A stretch of 46,578 bases of DNA from assembly GCA_020344055.1 (NCBI GenBank), contig CP070813.1:1017983-1064560 (forward strand), given 5' to 3'. Below the pieces are notes generated by a model. It had not been told where the DNA came from, ran no database searches, and saw only the letters and a list, made by a program, of their open reading frames with translations. Shown piece by piece: positions 18,687 to 25,425 of this stretch (the stretch's first letter is position 1; each line of letters begins with the position of its first letter). Position numbers and translations under genes: made by a program. The stretch is from Candidatus Zixiibacteriota bacterium. GTDB lineage: Bacteria; Zixibacteria; MSB-5A5; UBA10806.

Positions 18687-20807
18687 TCAATCCGGATCCC
18701 GGGACTTCAATTTCCATAGAAAATCGGCCTTAACCCAGAAGATACCATGTTGCTCTTTATATCTCCCGTTGTAGAAAAGATATTTCCCGTCCGGCGAGAT
18801 GAGGGGGCATAATCCCTCCAATCCGGTGTTTATCGGTTCGGACCATTGATTATCGCCGGTTTTGAAGCTTAAATATATCATGTCGACTATTTCATCAATA
18901 TCGCTCTCGCGGGGTCTCAATCCGGTGAAAAGCAGGTAGCTTTCATCCGGGGCGATGAAGGGGCATGTCTCCCCGCCGGCGGTATTTATCACCGGCCCGA
19001 GATTTTCAGGGGCGACGTATTCGCCGTCGATATACTCGGATCTGTAAATATCACCCATACCGTAACCAGAAGGATCCTCGCCGGGGAAATAGATTGTGCC
19101 CGTGTTGGTAACGGAAAACTGCCAGTGCATCTGCATGTTATTCAAAGCCCCCGGTACCGGGAGCGGGTCGCTCCAGCCGGATTCGGTTTTTTCAACGAAC
19201 CATATATTTTCCTTTCCTCCGCGTTGTCCCGGCTGAAACGGCCGTCGGGATATGAAGTACAGCTTGCCGCCATCCGGGGAAAAGAATGGCACGTCGTCGT
19301 GAGTTTCCATAGCGACTGTGAATTCGGGGAAGTACGGGGGAGTCCATTTGCCGTTGACCAGTTTTGAACTCATCAGAGCGCCCGTCGCGTACCCCGAATC
19401 GTTTGGCATAAAATAGGTAGACCAGAAAGCCTGATTCCCTTCGGGGGAAAATGCAACGGCGCTATGCTGCCCCCGATTGCTGGTAACGATATCAAGAGCA
19501 AAAAGCTGTGGCGTATCGCCCGGCGGAGTCTGCCCCAGGTATGGGTCGGTCAAATCGGGAAATTTCTGCGGACCGGTTTTTGCCCCTCGCTCTATGAGCA
19601 GTTGTTTAACCTCGGCGCGATTTTTTTCATCGGCCAGATTGTATGGTGATTTTCCGCATTTGGTGCGTGTATTTATGTCAGCACCCTTACTTATAAGCAA
19701 TTCCACTGCGTCGAAACGGCCCTTGTAGGCGGCGTGATGCAATGGGGTCCACCCGAATAAATCGATCTCGTTTATCGAAAATCCTCGACTAATAAATACA
19801 TTGATTATCGCGGTCGAGCCGCCCGCAGCGGCGGTATGCAGCATGCCGCTTCCCACCCTGTTTTTGATAGACAGGTCGGCTCCTCCGGAAACCATTATTT
19901 CAAATAGCCGATCAATACCCTTCTCGACAGCATGTGATAACAACTCTTTACTATTGTCCCCGGTTACGGGAACATCAGCGTTATTGTCCAACAGGAGATT
20001 GACAATTCCGCTGAATCCCCGCCAGGCGGCCAGGATCAAGGGAGTGTCATTAAACCTGTCAGAAGAATTGACTTCGGCGCCGTATCTGATCAGCAATTCG
20101 GCCATCTCCCTGTTGCCGGTTTCCCTGGCGGCATGATGAAGTGGAGTCCGGCCATAATTTTCTTTTAGGTCATGCCTTGCTCCGGCCTTAAGTAGCCGCT
20201 CCGCGGCTTCAAGCTGATTCCGCCAGACAGTATAATGGAGTGGCGTTTCACCGTCGATGGTCCGGGCGTCAATATCCGCGCCCAATGCGATCAGACGATC
20301 AATCAACTCCACCTGCCCGCGCAATGCCGTGTAATGAAGGGGTGTCAAGCCGCTGTTGTTTGAGATCTGCGTGGATGCGCCAGAATCCAGAAGGTAGCTC
20401 GCGGTTTCATATTTTTGAAATGAAATCGAAAACAACAAAGCCGTCATGCCATTGTCGTCCCGAGCGTTGATATCGACGCCATGCTCGAGCAGAATACCAA
20501 TAACATCATTATGGCCACCAGCAGCGGCGATTTGGATCGGTTGGCTGTTTTCGTTATCGCCGATATCGGCATCGGCACCCAGGGCCAGTAGCTTTTTTAC
20601 TATTTTGCCTTTACCGAGGTACGACGCGTGATTTAAAGGCGTCATACCGTCAGGATTTTTCGCGTTAAGCAGAGTGGTATCCTGCTCCAGTATTTGCGCC
20701 ACCTGCTCCACGTATCCCGAATCGATAGCCTCATAGATATCCGTTGCCTTGGCCCAGGAAACCGACAACGCAATAAACGCGCTCGCATAAATGAATGAAT
20801 TAATCAT
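18687..20807 (-). CDS. Secreted ankyrin-repeat protein with C-terminal PD40 propeller repeats
   Basis: A 706-residue protein beginning with a signal peptide (about 1-21, SFIYASAFIALSVSWAKA). Residues ~22-400 form roughly twelve ankyrin repeats, for example GMTPLNHASYLGKGKIVKKL, GLTPLHYTALRGQVELIDRL and GWTPLHHAAYKGRFDAVELL. Residues ~430-706 carry WD40-like PD40 blades: AFSPEGNQAFWS, FFSPDGGKLYFIS, FIAPDESYLLFTG and LISPDGKYLFYNG. No catalytic motif is visible, so a periplasmic binding or scaffold role is inferred. A CGGGAG ribosome binding site precedes the ATG. Both repeat types are known; their combination in one exported protein is unusual. Confidence 0.85.
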   Translation of the reverse strand: MINSFIYASAFIALSVSWAKATDIYEAIDSGYVEQVAQILEQDTTLLNAKNPDGMTPLNHASYLGKGKIVKKLLALGADADIGDNENSQPIQIAAAGGHNDVIGILLEHGVDINARDDNGMTALLFSISFQKYETASYLLDSGASTQISNNSGLTPLHYTALRGQVELIDRLIALGADIDARTIDGETPLHYTVWRNQLEAAERLLKAGARHDLKENYGRTPLHHAARETGNREMAELLIRYGAEVNSSDRFNDTPLILAAWRGFSGIVNLLLDNNADVPVTGDNSKELLSHAVEKGIDRLFEIMVSGGADLSIKNRVGSGMLHTAAAGGSTAIINVFISRGFSINEIDLFGWTPLHHAAYKGRFDAVELLISKGADINTRTKCGKSPYNLADEKNRAEVKQLLIERGAKTGPQKFPDLTDPYLGQTPPGDTPQLFALDIVTSNRGQHSAVAFSPEGNQAFWSTYFMPNDSGYATGALMSSKLVNGKWTPPYFPEFTVAMETHDDVPFFSPDGGKLYFISRRPFQPGQRGGKENIWFVEKTESGWSDPLPVPGALNNMQMHWQFSVTNTGTIYFPGEDPSGYGMGDIYRSEYIDGEYVAPENLGPVINTAGGETCPFIAPDESYLLFTGLRPRESDIDEIVDMIYLSFKTGDNQWSEPINTGLEGLCPLISPDGKYLFYNGRYKEQHGIFWVKADFLWKLKSRDPD

Positions 20808-20844
20808 TTTAATACTCTCCCGCCGACGAGTTTAGTTTTATAAG

Positions 20845-20859
20845 CAGATACGTTATCTG
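20845..20859 (-). promoter_or_regulatory. Possible operator palindrome upstream of the ankyrin gene
   Basis: CAGATA-CGT-TATCTG is a perfect 6+6 inverted repeat 38 bases from the ATG. On the minus strand it lies just after AT-rich TATTAT/TATACA sequence that could be a -10 element. No bound regulator is known. Confidence 0.25.
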
Positions 20860-20946
20860 TATAATATTGTTTCGGTTATAATATGTTCACCGCAACTAAA
20901 TAATCAGTGCCCGTTATTGCTTATGAATATCTTCAGATAGGAATTT

Positions 20947-21378
20947 TTATTGTTTATTACCGAAAAACATCACGTGCAGCCCCAGCGCCAGCATGCCGAA
21001 ATCCTCGATGATTCTTATGACCAGGTTCGACTTCACCGCAGTGGAGGTGCTGAAACATCCGCAGGAGACATTGATTCCGCGAAACGCCGTTATGGCCAGG
21101 ACAATCGTGAAAAACACCAGCATCAGATTTATAGTCAGGGCCGAGGCTCTTAATCTGATACCGAAAACAAGAAACAGGCCGGCCGCAAATTCAATCCAGG
21201 GTATAACCACCGCTGTGAAATTTATCGTATTAGGAGGGGCAAGACGGTAATGATGAATTATAGTCGCGAAGGCCACGGGGTCTATAATCTTGTCAACGCT
21301 GGAATAGATGAACAGCCCGCCCAGGATTATGCGGGAGATAAGCAGTATTTGCTTTTTTTCAAGAAAGGTTTTGATCAT
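20947..21378 (-). CDS. MauE/DoxX-like integral membrane protein
   Basis: A 143-residue protein with four membrane helices: about residues 12-30, 52-75, 77-100 and 118-138. The segment RIILGGLFIYSSVDKIIDP is the DoxX/MauE start. FAAGLFLVFGIRLRASAL and the periplasmic-side SCGCFSTST cysteine pair match MauE-type relatives, linked to thiol/disulfide chemistry and protein maturation. The ATG overlaps the rhodanese stop by 4 bases, so the two are probably made together and may act on the same sulfur or thiol substrate. This is inference. Confidence 0.8.
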   Translation of the reverse strand: MIKTFLEKKQILLISRIILGGLFIYSSVDKIIDPVAFATIIHHYRLAPPNTINFTAVVIPWIEFAAGLFLVFGIRLRASALTINLMLVFFTIVLAITAFRGINVSCGCFSTSTAVKSNLVIRIIEDFGMLALGLHVMFFGNKQ

Positions 21379-21959
21379 TCCTCTTCTTCGGCATCCTCCG
21401 GATTTTCATCCTCGTACTCCTCTTCGTCGTCGTAAACGATCTCTTCGACCGGCAGACCGGCCTCGACCCATTTATTCCAACCGCCGAAGAATATATACGA
21501 TTTTTCGTAACCCAGGCTTTTCAGCTCCCGGGCGGCGAAAAGCGACAGCTCGCAATCGAAACCTCCGCAATAGGCGATTATTTCCTTCTCGGGATCGAGC
21601 TCCGGCTCCACATATTCCCAATAATCATCCCAGAAATCAAAGGGAAGATTGATGGCTCCGGCAATATGGCCCTCGTCATATTCAAACTCCTCGCGCGTAT
21701 CCAGGAAAATCGCGTCACCCCTGAGAAACAGAGCATAAGCCTGCTCCAGGGAGACCAGGGAATCGCAAATAGGGATAGTTAGAGAATCGCAGGGGGTGTA
21801 GGAAGGCGGCTTTTCCAGTTCGACTTTTTCGCGGTTTTCCGGCCATGGCGTATCCATGGCCAGGCCGTTCACCCCGGTAGCGTTTCGTACAGCGTTTATC
21901 AGGAGGCCAAAAATTGCGCTCAAAACAACGATTAAAAAAGCGTCTCTTATAATTTTCAT
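21375..21959 (-). CDS. Membrane-anchored rhodanese-like protein with acidic tail
   Basis: A 194-residue protein. An N-terminal hydrophobic helix (about 5-26) acts as signal anchor, followed by a ~45-residue linker with a Cys pair (SYTPCDSLTIPICDSL). The rhodanese domain (about 72-170) contains FLDTREEFEYDEGHIAGAIN and the active-site loop YCGGFDCELS. The loop has Cys at both ends, the first aligning with the catalytic persulfide Cys. The last ~20 residues are almost all Asp/Glu. It probably transfers sulfane sulfur in the periplasm. Its promoter places the transcript start at the ATG (leaderless). Confidence 0.85.
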   Translation of the reverse strand: MKIIRDAFLIVVLSAIFGLLINAVRNATGVNGLAMDTPWPENREKVELEKPPSYTPCDSLTIPICDSLVSLEQAYALFLRGDAIFLDTREEFEYDEGHIAGAINLPFDFWDDYWEYVEPELDPEKEIIAYCGGFDCELSLFAARELKSLGYEKSYIFFGGWNKWVEAGLPVEEIVYDDEEEYEDENPEDAEEEE

Positions 21960-21965
21960 GGCTCT

Positions 21966-21993
21966 AAGATATTGCAGATCAAAGAATTGTCAA
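21966..21993 (-). promoter_or_regulatory. Putative promoter of the rhodanese-MauE pair, leaderless
   Basis: Minus strand consensus TTGACA (21993-21988), 16-base spacer, TATCTT (21971-21966). Six bases separate the -10 element from the ATG (21959), so transcription would begin at the start codon itself. Confidence 0.55.
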
Positions 21994-22136
21994 GTGCCAT
22001 CTTTGAGTGCCGTCTGGTTTCCCGGTTGGTGGTTTGCTCCAAAAACTGTATTTCCTATTTTTGATATGTCGTTGCGATTTAAACGGCTAAAGGGACAATT
22101 TGGTTCCAGAATTTATAAATAATCGGAATAACATAC

Positions 22137-22165
22137 TTGACATTGAGGGAACTCGGGGATATATT
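22137..22165 (+). promoter_or_regulatory. Strong sigma-70-type promoter upstream of tRNA-Val
   Basis: Consensus TTGACA (22137-22142), 17-base spacer, TATATT (22160-22165). It implies a leader of about 140 bases before the tRNA. Confidence 0.65.
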
Positions 22166-22202
22166 TATAAGCTTATAGAGGATTTCTTCTTGGACGGGAG
22201 CG

Positions 22203-22301
22203 ATGATTAAAATGATACACGAAGAGTACAATTCATCGAAATACGATGCGTTTTTGAATCGCCCGTTTGAGAGGCTCGCTGGTTCGCGTTTGAGGGCTTA
22301 A
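22203..22301 (+). CDS. Possible 32-residue small ORF in the tRNA-Val leader
   Basis: ATG to TAA, encoding a polar peptide beginning MIKMIHEEYNSSKYDAF. GGGAG (22196-22200) is too close for the first ATG but 11 bases from the in-frame ATG at 22212. It lies entirely within the predicted transcript from the promoter at 22137. There is no homology evidence; it may be chance. Confidence 0.2.
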   Translation: MIKMIHEEYNSSKYDAFLNRPFERLAGSRLRA

Positions 22302-22313
22302 CGCCGGGTTTGT

Positions 22314-22390
22314 GGGCGATTAGCTCAGTTGGTTAGAGCGTTCGGTTCACATCCGAGAGGTCACTGGTTCGAGTCCAGTATTGCCCACCA
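22314..22390 (+). tRNA. tRNA-Val (anticodon CAC), CCA encoded
   Basis: Acceptor GGGCGAT (22314-22320) pairs with ATTGCCC (22380-22386, one G-U), discriminator A, encoded CCA (22388-22390). The D arm has TAGCTCAGTTGGTTAGAGC. The anticodon stem TTCGG/CCGAG holds loop TTCACAT, anticodon CAC, which reads GUG. The T arm is CACTGG-TTCGAGT-CCAGT-like. A terminator follows at 22512. Confidence 0.95.
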
Positions 22391-22511
22391 TTTGAAAAGG
22401 GAATATGGTTCGAGGTAAACGAAGACACCAAATATTCGGGCTTATCCTGAATTCTCATAACCTTCAGTTGAAAAACGCCGGTTCTGAGGATAAAAACGGA
22501 AAGATATGGAT

Positions 22512-22540
22512 GCGTCGTGATACGGCGCGTTTTTTATTTT
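22512..22540 (+). terminator. Intrinsic terminator after tRNA-Val
   Basis: Stem GCGTCG (22512-22517) / CGGCGC (22523-22528, one G-U) with loop TGATA, followed by GTTTTTTATTTT. Confidence 0.7.
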
Positions 22541-22556
22541 ACAGCGGGAGGTAAAA

Positions 22557-23276
22557 TTGCAGCGCGATTTAGAATTACTTCTGGATTTACAGGAAATCGA
22601 CGATGAACTGGGCGAACTGGAACGCTCTAAAATCTACCTGCCGGAAATGATTCAGAAACTGGAATCGGAAATCTCCACCCTGGAGAAGGAAATTGAGGGA
22701 AATAAATCCACACTTCAAGACAGCCTGAAAGAACAGAAAGCCCTCGAACTGGATATTGAAACCGACAAACAGCAACTCGAGAATTTCCAACGCCAGATGA
22801 AAATAATTAAAACCAATAAGGAATATGACGCTCTTACGGCGGAAATAGACAGCAAAAAACTTGAAATAGCGGAAAAAGAAGAACGTGTTTTATCCTTGAT
22901 GTCCACCATCGATGAATGCCAGGAGAAGGAGAAAGAGTTGTCGTCAAGTCTCGATGGGGTCAGGTCGGGGAATAAGGAACAGCTCAAACTCCTCAATGAA
23001 CAATCATCCTCGCTGCAGGCGAAAATCGATGACAGGATGGAAAAACGCAGTCGGCTGATTAAGAATATTAAAAGACAGGTGTTCGGTATATATGAACGGG
23101 TAAGAAAAGGCAAGGGGGGATTGGTAGTCGTTCCTGTCAGGAAAAGGGCTTGCGGCGGTTGTTTCAAGCAAATTCCTCCTCAAAGAATTCAGGAGATCAG
23201 AAGAGGCGACAGGATCTTTTCCTGCGACAGTTGCGGCAGGATTCTGATCTGGTCTGACGAAAACGGCACGGAATAA
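22557..23276 (+). CDS. C4-type zinc-ribbon, long coiled-coil protein (PF02591-like)
   Basis: A 239-residue protein. Residues ~1-175 form two long antiparallel-type coiled-coil helices (for example [19 protein letters not shown]), and residues ~197-230 form a zinc ribbon with CGGCF and [10 protein letters not shown]. This architecture is the widespread bacterial zf-RING_7 family, whose members have been proposed to bind nucleic acid; the role is not established here. The TTG start is strongly supported by GGGAGG six bases upstream. The gene lies between the tRNA-Val terminator and guaB. Confidence 0.88.
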   Translation: MQRDLELLLDLQEIDDELGELERSKIYLPEMIQKLESEISTLEKEIEGNKSTLQDSLKEQKALELDIETDKQQLENFQRQMKIIKTNKEYDALTAEIDSKKLEIAEKEERVLSLMSTIDECQEKEKELSSSLDGVRSGNKEQLKLLNEQSSSLQAKIDDRMEKRSRLIKNIKRQVFGIYERVRKGKGGLVVVPVRKRACGGCFKQIPPQRIQEIRRGDRIFSCDSCGRILIWSDENGTE

Positions 23277-23280
23277 TTCT

Positions 23281-23322
23281 AAATCGATTGTCCAGCTGTA
23301 TTTCCCGAGTTGCAATCGATTT
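23281..23322 (+). promoter_or_regulatory. Inverted repeat upstream of guaB
   Basis: Perfect 10-base arms AAATCGATTG (23281-23290) and CAATCGATTT (23313-23322). Each contains the 8-bp palindrome AATCGATT, with centres 32 bp apart (about three helical turns). This could be a long-loop hairpin or a pair of operator sites. A weak TTGTCC-17-TGCAAT promoter pair overlaps both arms. Confidence 0.35.
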
Positions 23323-23349
23323 ATTTTAAATAAACTTGAAGGAGATTCA

Positions 23350-24804
23350 ATGGAATCCTTGAAAGAAGCGTTGACGTTTGATGACGTATTATTGATTCCC
23401 GCCAAATCCTCCGTGCTGCCCCCGCAGGTGGATGTCAAAACCAGACTGACCCGGAATATCCGTTTAAATATCCCGCTGGTTTCGGCCGCCATGGACACCG
23501 TAACCGAATCCGCTCTGGCCATCGCCATAGCCAGACAGGGCGGCATCGGAATGATTCATAAAAACATGTCCATTGCCGACCAGGCGGTCGAAGTCGATAA
23601 AGTCAAGCGTTCCGAATCGGGTATGATCGTCGACCCGGTAACTCTGCCGCCCGACGCTACGGTTCAGCAGGCGTGGGAGACCATGGAGAAATTTTCCATC
23701 TCCGGAATACCCATAACCAGGAACGGAAAATTATTGGGAATCCTGACCAATCGTGATCTCAGGTTCCATCGCGATCCCTCGGTGCAAGTCGACCGGGTAA
23801 TGACCAGGGAAAACCTCATAACGGTTCCGGAGGGAACCGACATGGAAGCGGCTAAAGAACTTCTCCATAAACACAGGATTGAAAAACTCCTGATAGTGGA
23901 TTCCTCCGGTAATCTGAAGGGTATGATTACTGTCAAAGACATAATGAAGCGTATCCAGTATCCCAACTCGTCCCAGGATGAACGGGGGCGTCTCAGGGTA
24001 GGCGCGGCGGTGGGCGTATCCGGCGATCTCATGGAAAGAGCGTCGGAATTAGTGAGAAACGGAGTGGATGTCGTTACGGTGGATTCATCCCATGGACATT
24101 CCGAAGGGGTAGTCAAGGCCATCGAAAAGATCAGGACCGAATTTCCCGAAATCGAAATAATCGGCGGAAATGTGGCCACCTATGACGGCGCCAGCGATCT
24201 TATCTCGGCCGGCGTGAGCGCCGTAAAGGTCGGTATCGGGCCGGGCTCCATCTGTACGACTCGCGTGATAACCGGGGCGGGAATGCCGCAGATTACCGCC
24301 ATCGTCGAGTGCGCGAAGGCGTGTGAAAAATCGGATATTCCCATGATTGCTGATGGTGGAATCAAATACTCCGGCGACATCACCAAGGCCATCGCCGCCG
24401 GGGCGGATTCGGTAATGATCGGCTCGCTGTTCGCCGGCACCGAGGAATCTCCCGGAGAGACAATCCTTTCGGAAGGCAGATCCTACAAGGTCTACAGGGG
24501 TATGGGATCAATTGAGGCCATGAGGCAAGGCAGCGCCGACAGGTATTTTCAGGAGAGCGAATCCGGGAAAATGGTTCCCGAAGGCGTCGTGGGCCGGGTT
24601 CCCTACAAGGGACTACTGGCGGATACTATCTTCCAGTTCATAGGGGGTTTGAAAGCCGGTATGGGCATTTGTGGAGCGAAGGATATCTCGACTCTCAAAA
24701 AAACCGCCGAATTCGTGAAAATTACCTGGGCCGGACTGCGGGAAAGCCACCCCCATGACGTCACCATCATTACGGAGGCCCCGAATTACAGGAGAATGGA
24801 ATAG
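23350..24804 (+). CDS. guaB: Inosine-5'-monophosphate dehydrogenase
   Basis: NAD-dependent oxidation of IMP to XMP, the committed step of GMP synthesis. It has 484 residues, the bacterial full length. The (beta/alpha)8 barrel is interrupted by a CBS pair (about residues 90-205; [19 protein letters not shown] and [15 protein letters not shown]). The catalytic loop is [18 protein letters not shown] with the active Cys near residue 302. The flap begins at [10 protein letters not shown] and the downstream GRVPYKGLL is conserved. An AAGGAGA ribosome binding site precedes the ATG. The upstream gap carries paired AATCGATT palindromes. Confidence 0.97.
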   Translation: MESLKEALTFDDVLLIPAKSSVLPPQVDVKTRLTRNIRLNIPLVSAAMDTVTESALAIAIARQGGIGMIHKNMSIADQAVEVDKVKRSESGMIVDPVTLPPDATVQQAWETMEKFSISGIPITRNGKLLGILTNRDLRFHRDPSVQVDRVMTRENLITVPEGTDMEAAKELLHKHRIEKLLIVDSSGNLKGMITVKDIMKRIQYPNSSQDERGRLRVGAAVGVSGDLMERASELVRNGVDVVTVDSSHGHSEGVVKAIEKIRTEFPEIEIIGGNVATYDGASDLISAGVSAVKVGIGPGSICTTRVITGAGMPQITAIVECAKACEKSDIPMIADGGIKYSGDITKAIAAGADSVMIGSLFAGTEESPGETILSEGRSYKVYRGMGSIEAMRQGSADRYFQESESGKMVPEGVVGRVPYKGLLADTIFQFIGGLKAGMGICGAKDISTLKKTAEFVKITWAGLRESHPHDVTIITEAPNYRRME

Positions 24805-24867
24805 AGGCTTGTGAATTTTCGCGAGAAAAAAATAGTTATCTCTTTTGAAAGTATGCGTAAAAAACTC

Positions 24868-24896
24868 TTGACAGGATCTGACGCCTGACCTACATT
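24868..24896 (+). promoter_or_regulatory. Promoter of the fur-family gene
   Basis: TTGACA (24868-24873), 17-base spacer, TACATT (24891-24896). The predicted start at about 24903 falls just before the palindrome at 24908. Confidence 0.65.
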
Positions 24897-24907
24897 GATT
24901 TTGAGTT

Positions 24908-24925
24908 TCACTATCATGACAGTGA
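24908..24925 (+). promoter_or_regulatory. Operator-like palindrome at the fur transcription start
   Basis: TCACTATCATGACAGTGA is an 18-bp inverted repeat with a single mismatched base pair per arm, centred on CATG and overlapping the predicted initial transcribed region. Position suggests autoregulation by the encoded Fur-family protein or by the DtxR-type protein downstream. Confidence 0.45.
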
Positions 24926-24949
24926 TTCGAAAAAAAGGAAGGAAAAAAG

Positions 24950-25375
24950 ATGAAAAAAGAACGTGGGATCCTCGCTAACTACTTGAAACAAAAAGGATTG
25001 AAACACACCTCCCAGCGCTTTTTCATACTCGATAAGTTCCTGGCGTCAAAACGGCACCTTTCCGCCGATGAACTTCATGCCATTGTCAGGGAACAAAATC
25101 CCAAAATCGGCTTTTCTACTGTATACAGGACCCTGAGGATTTTAGCCGAGTGCGGGCTGGCGAGAGAAGTGAATTTTGGGGACGGCAGGGCGCGTTTTGA
25201 AAAAGGTGTTGATAAAAGCCAGCATGGACATCTGGTCTGCGCCAATTGCGGCAAGACTGAGGAATTCAGCATCAGCGCGATAGAGAAATCGATTGAAAAA
25301 ATCGCGACGAGATACGGTTTCAAGGTGAAAAGCTACCGAATCAAGGTATTCGGTTTGTGTAAAAAATGCAGGTAA
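24950..25375 (+). CDS. Fur-family metal-dependent transcriptional repressor
   Basis: A 141-residue protein of the Fur/Zur/PerR family. The N-terminal winged helix contains LKHTSQRFFILDKFL and the recognition region GFSTVYRTLRILAECGL. The hinge with regulatory-site residues is HGHLVCANCGKTEEF, and the structural zinc site is two CxxC pairs (CANC near residue 98 and CKKC at the C-terminus). Subtype cannot be assigned safely from sequence; the adjacent near-consensus Fur box and feoB favour iron sensing. Ribosome binding site AAGGAAGG. The gene stands under its own promoter and palindrome. Confidence 0.9.
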   Translation: MKKERGILANYLKQKGLKHTSQRFFILDKFLASKRHLSADELHAIVREQNPKIGFSTVYRTLRILAECGLAREVNFGDGRARFEKGVDKSQHGHLVCANCGKTEEFSISAIEKSIEKIATRYGFKVKSYRIKVFGLCKKCR

Positions 25376-25396
25376 AAAAATTTTTGCGCCTGTTAT

Positions 25397-25415
25397 GATA
25401 ATGATTTTCATAATC
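25397..25415 (+). promoter_or_regulatory. Fur box upstream of feoB
   Basis: GATAATGATTTTCATAATC matches the classic 19-bp Fur consensus at 16 of 19 positions and lies 10 bases before the feoB ATG. Bound repressor here would block initiation or elongation into feoB. A TATGAT at 25394-25399 could be an overlapping -10 element. Confidence 0.75.
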
Positions 25416-25425
25416 ATAGAGTTTT

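Larger units (their letters stand above)
21960..22313. other. 354-base gap between rhodanese and tRNA-Val
   Basis: Holds the minus-strand promoter of the rhodanese gene, then about 140 bases without recognised features, a strong plus-strand promoter at 22137-22165, and a possible 32-codon ORF (22203-22301) before tRNA-Val. Nothing else identifiable. Confidence 0.6.

Noticed and set aside
21856..22122. 88-codon plus-strand ORF upstream of tRNA-Val
   Set aside because: It starts antisense inside the rhodanese gene, has no ribosome binding site and no recognisable motif.
23277..23349. RNase P RNA next to the zinc-ribbon gene
   Set aside because: Some genomes place rnpB there, but this gap is 73 bases and shows only an inverted repeat.
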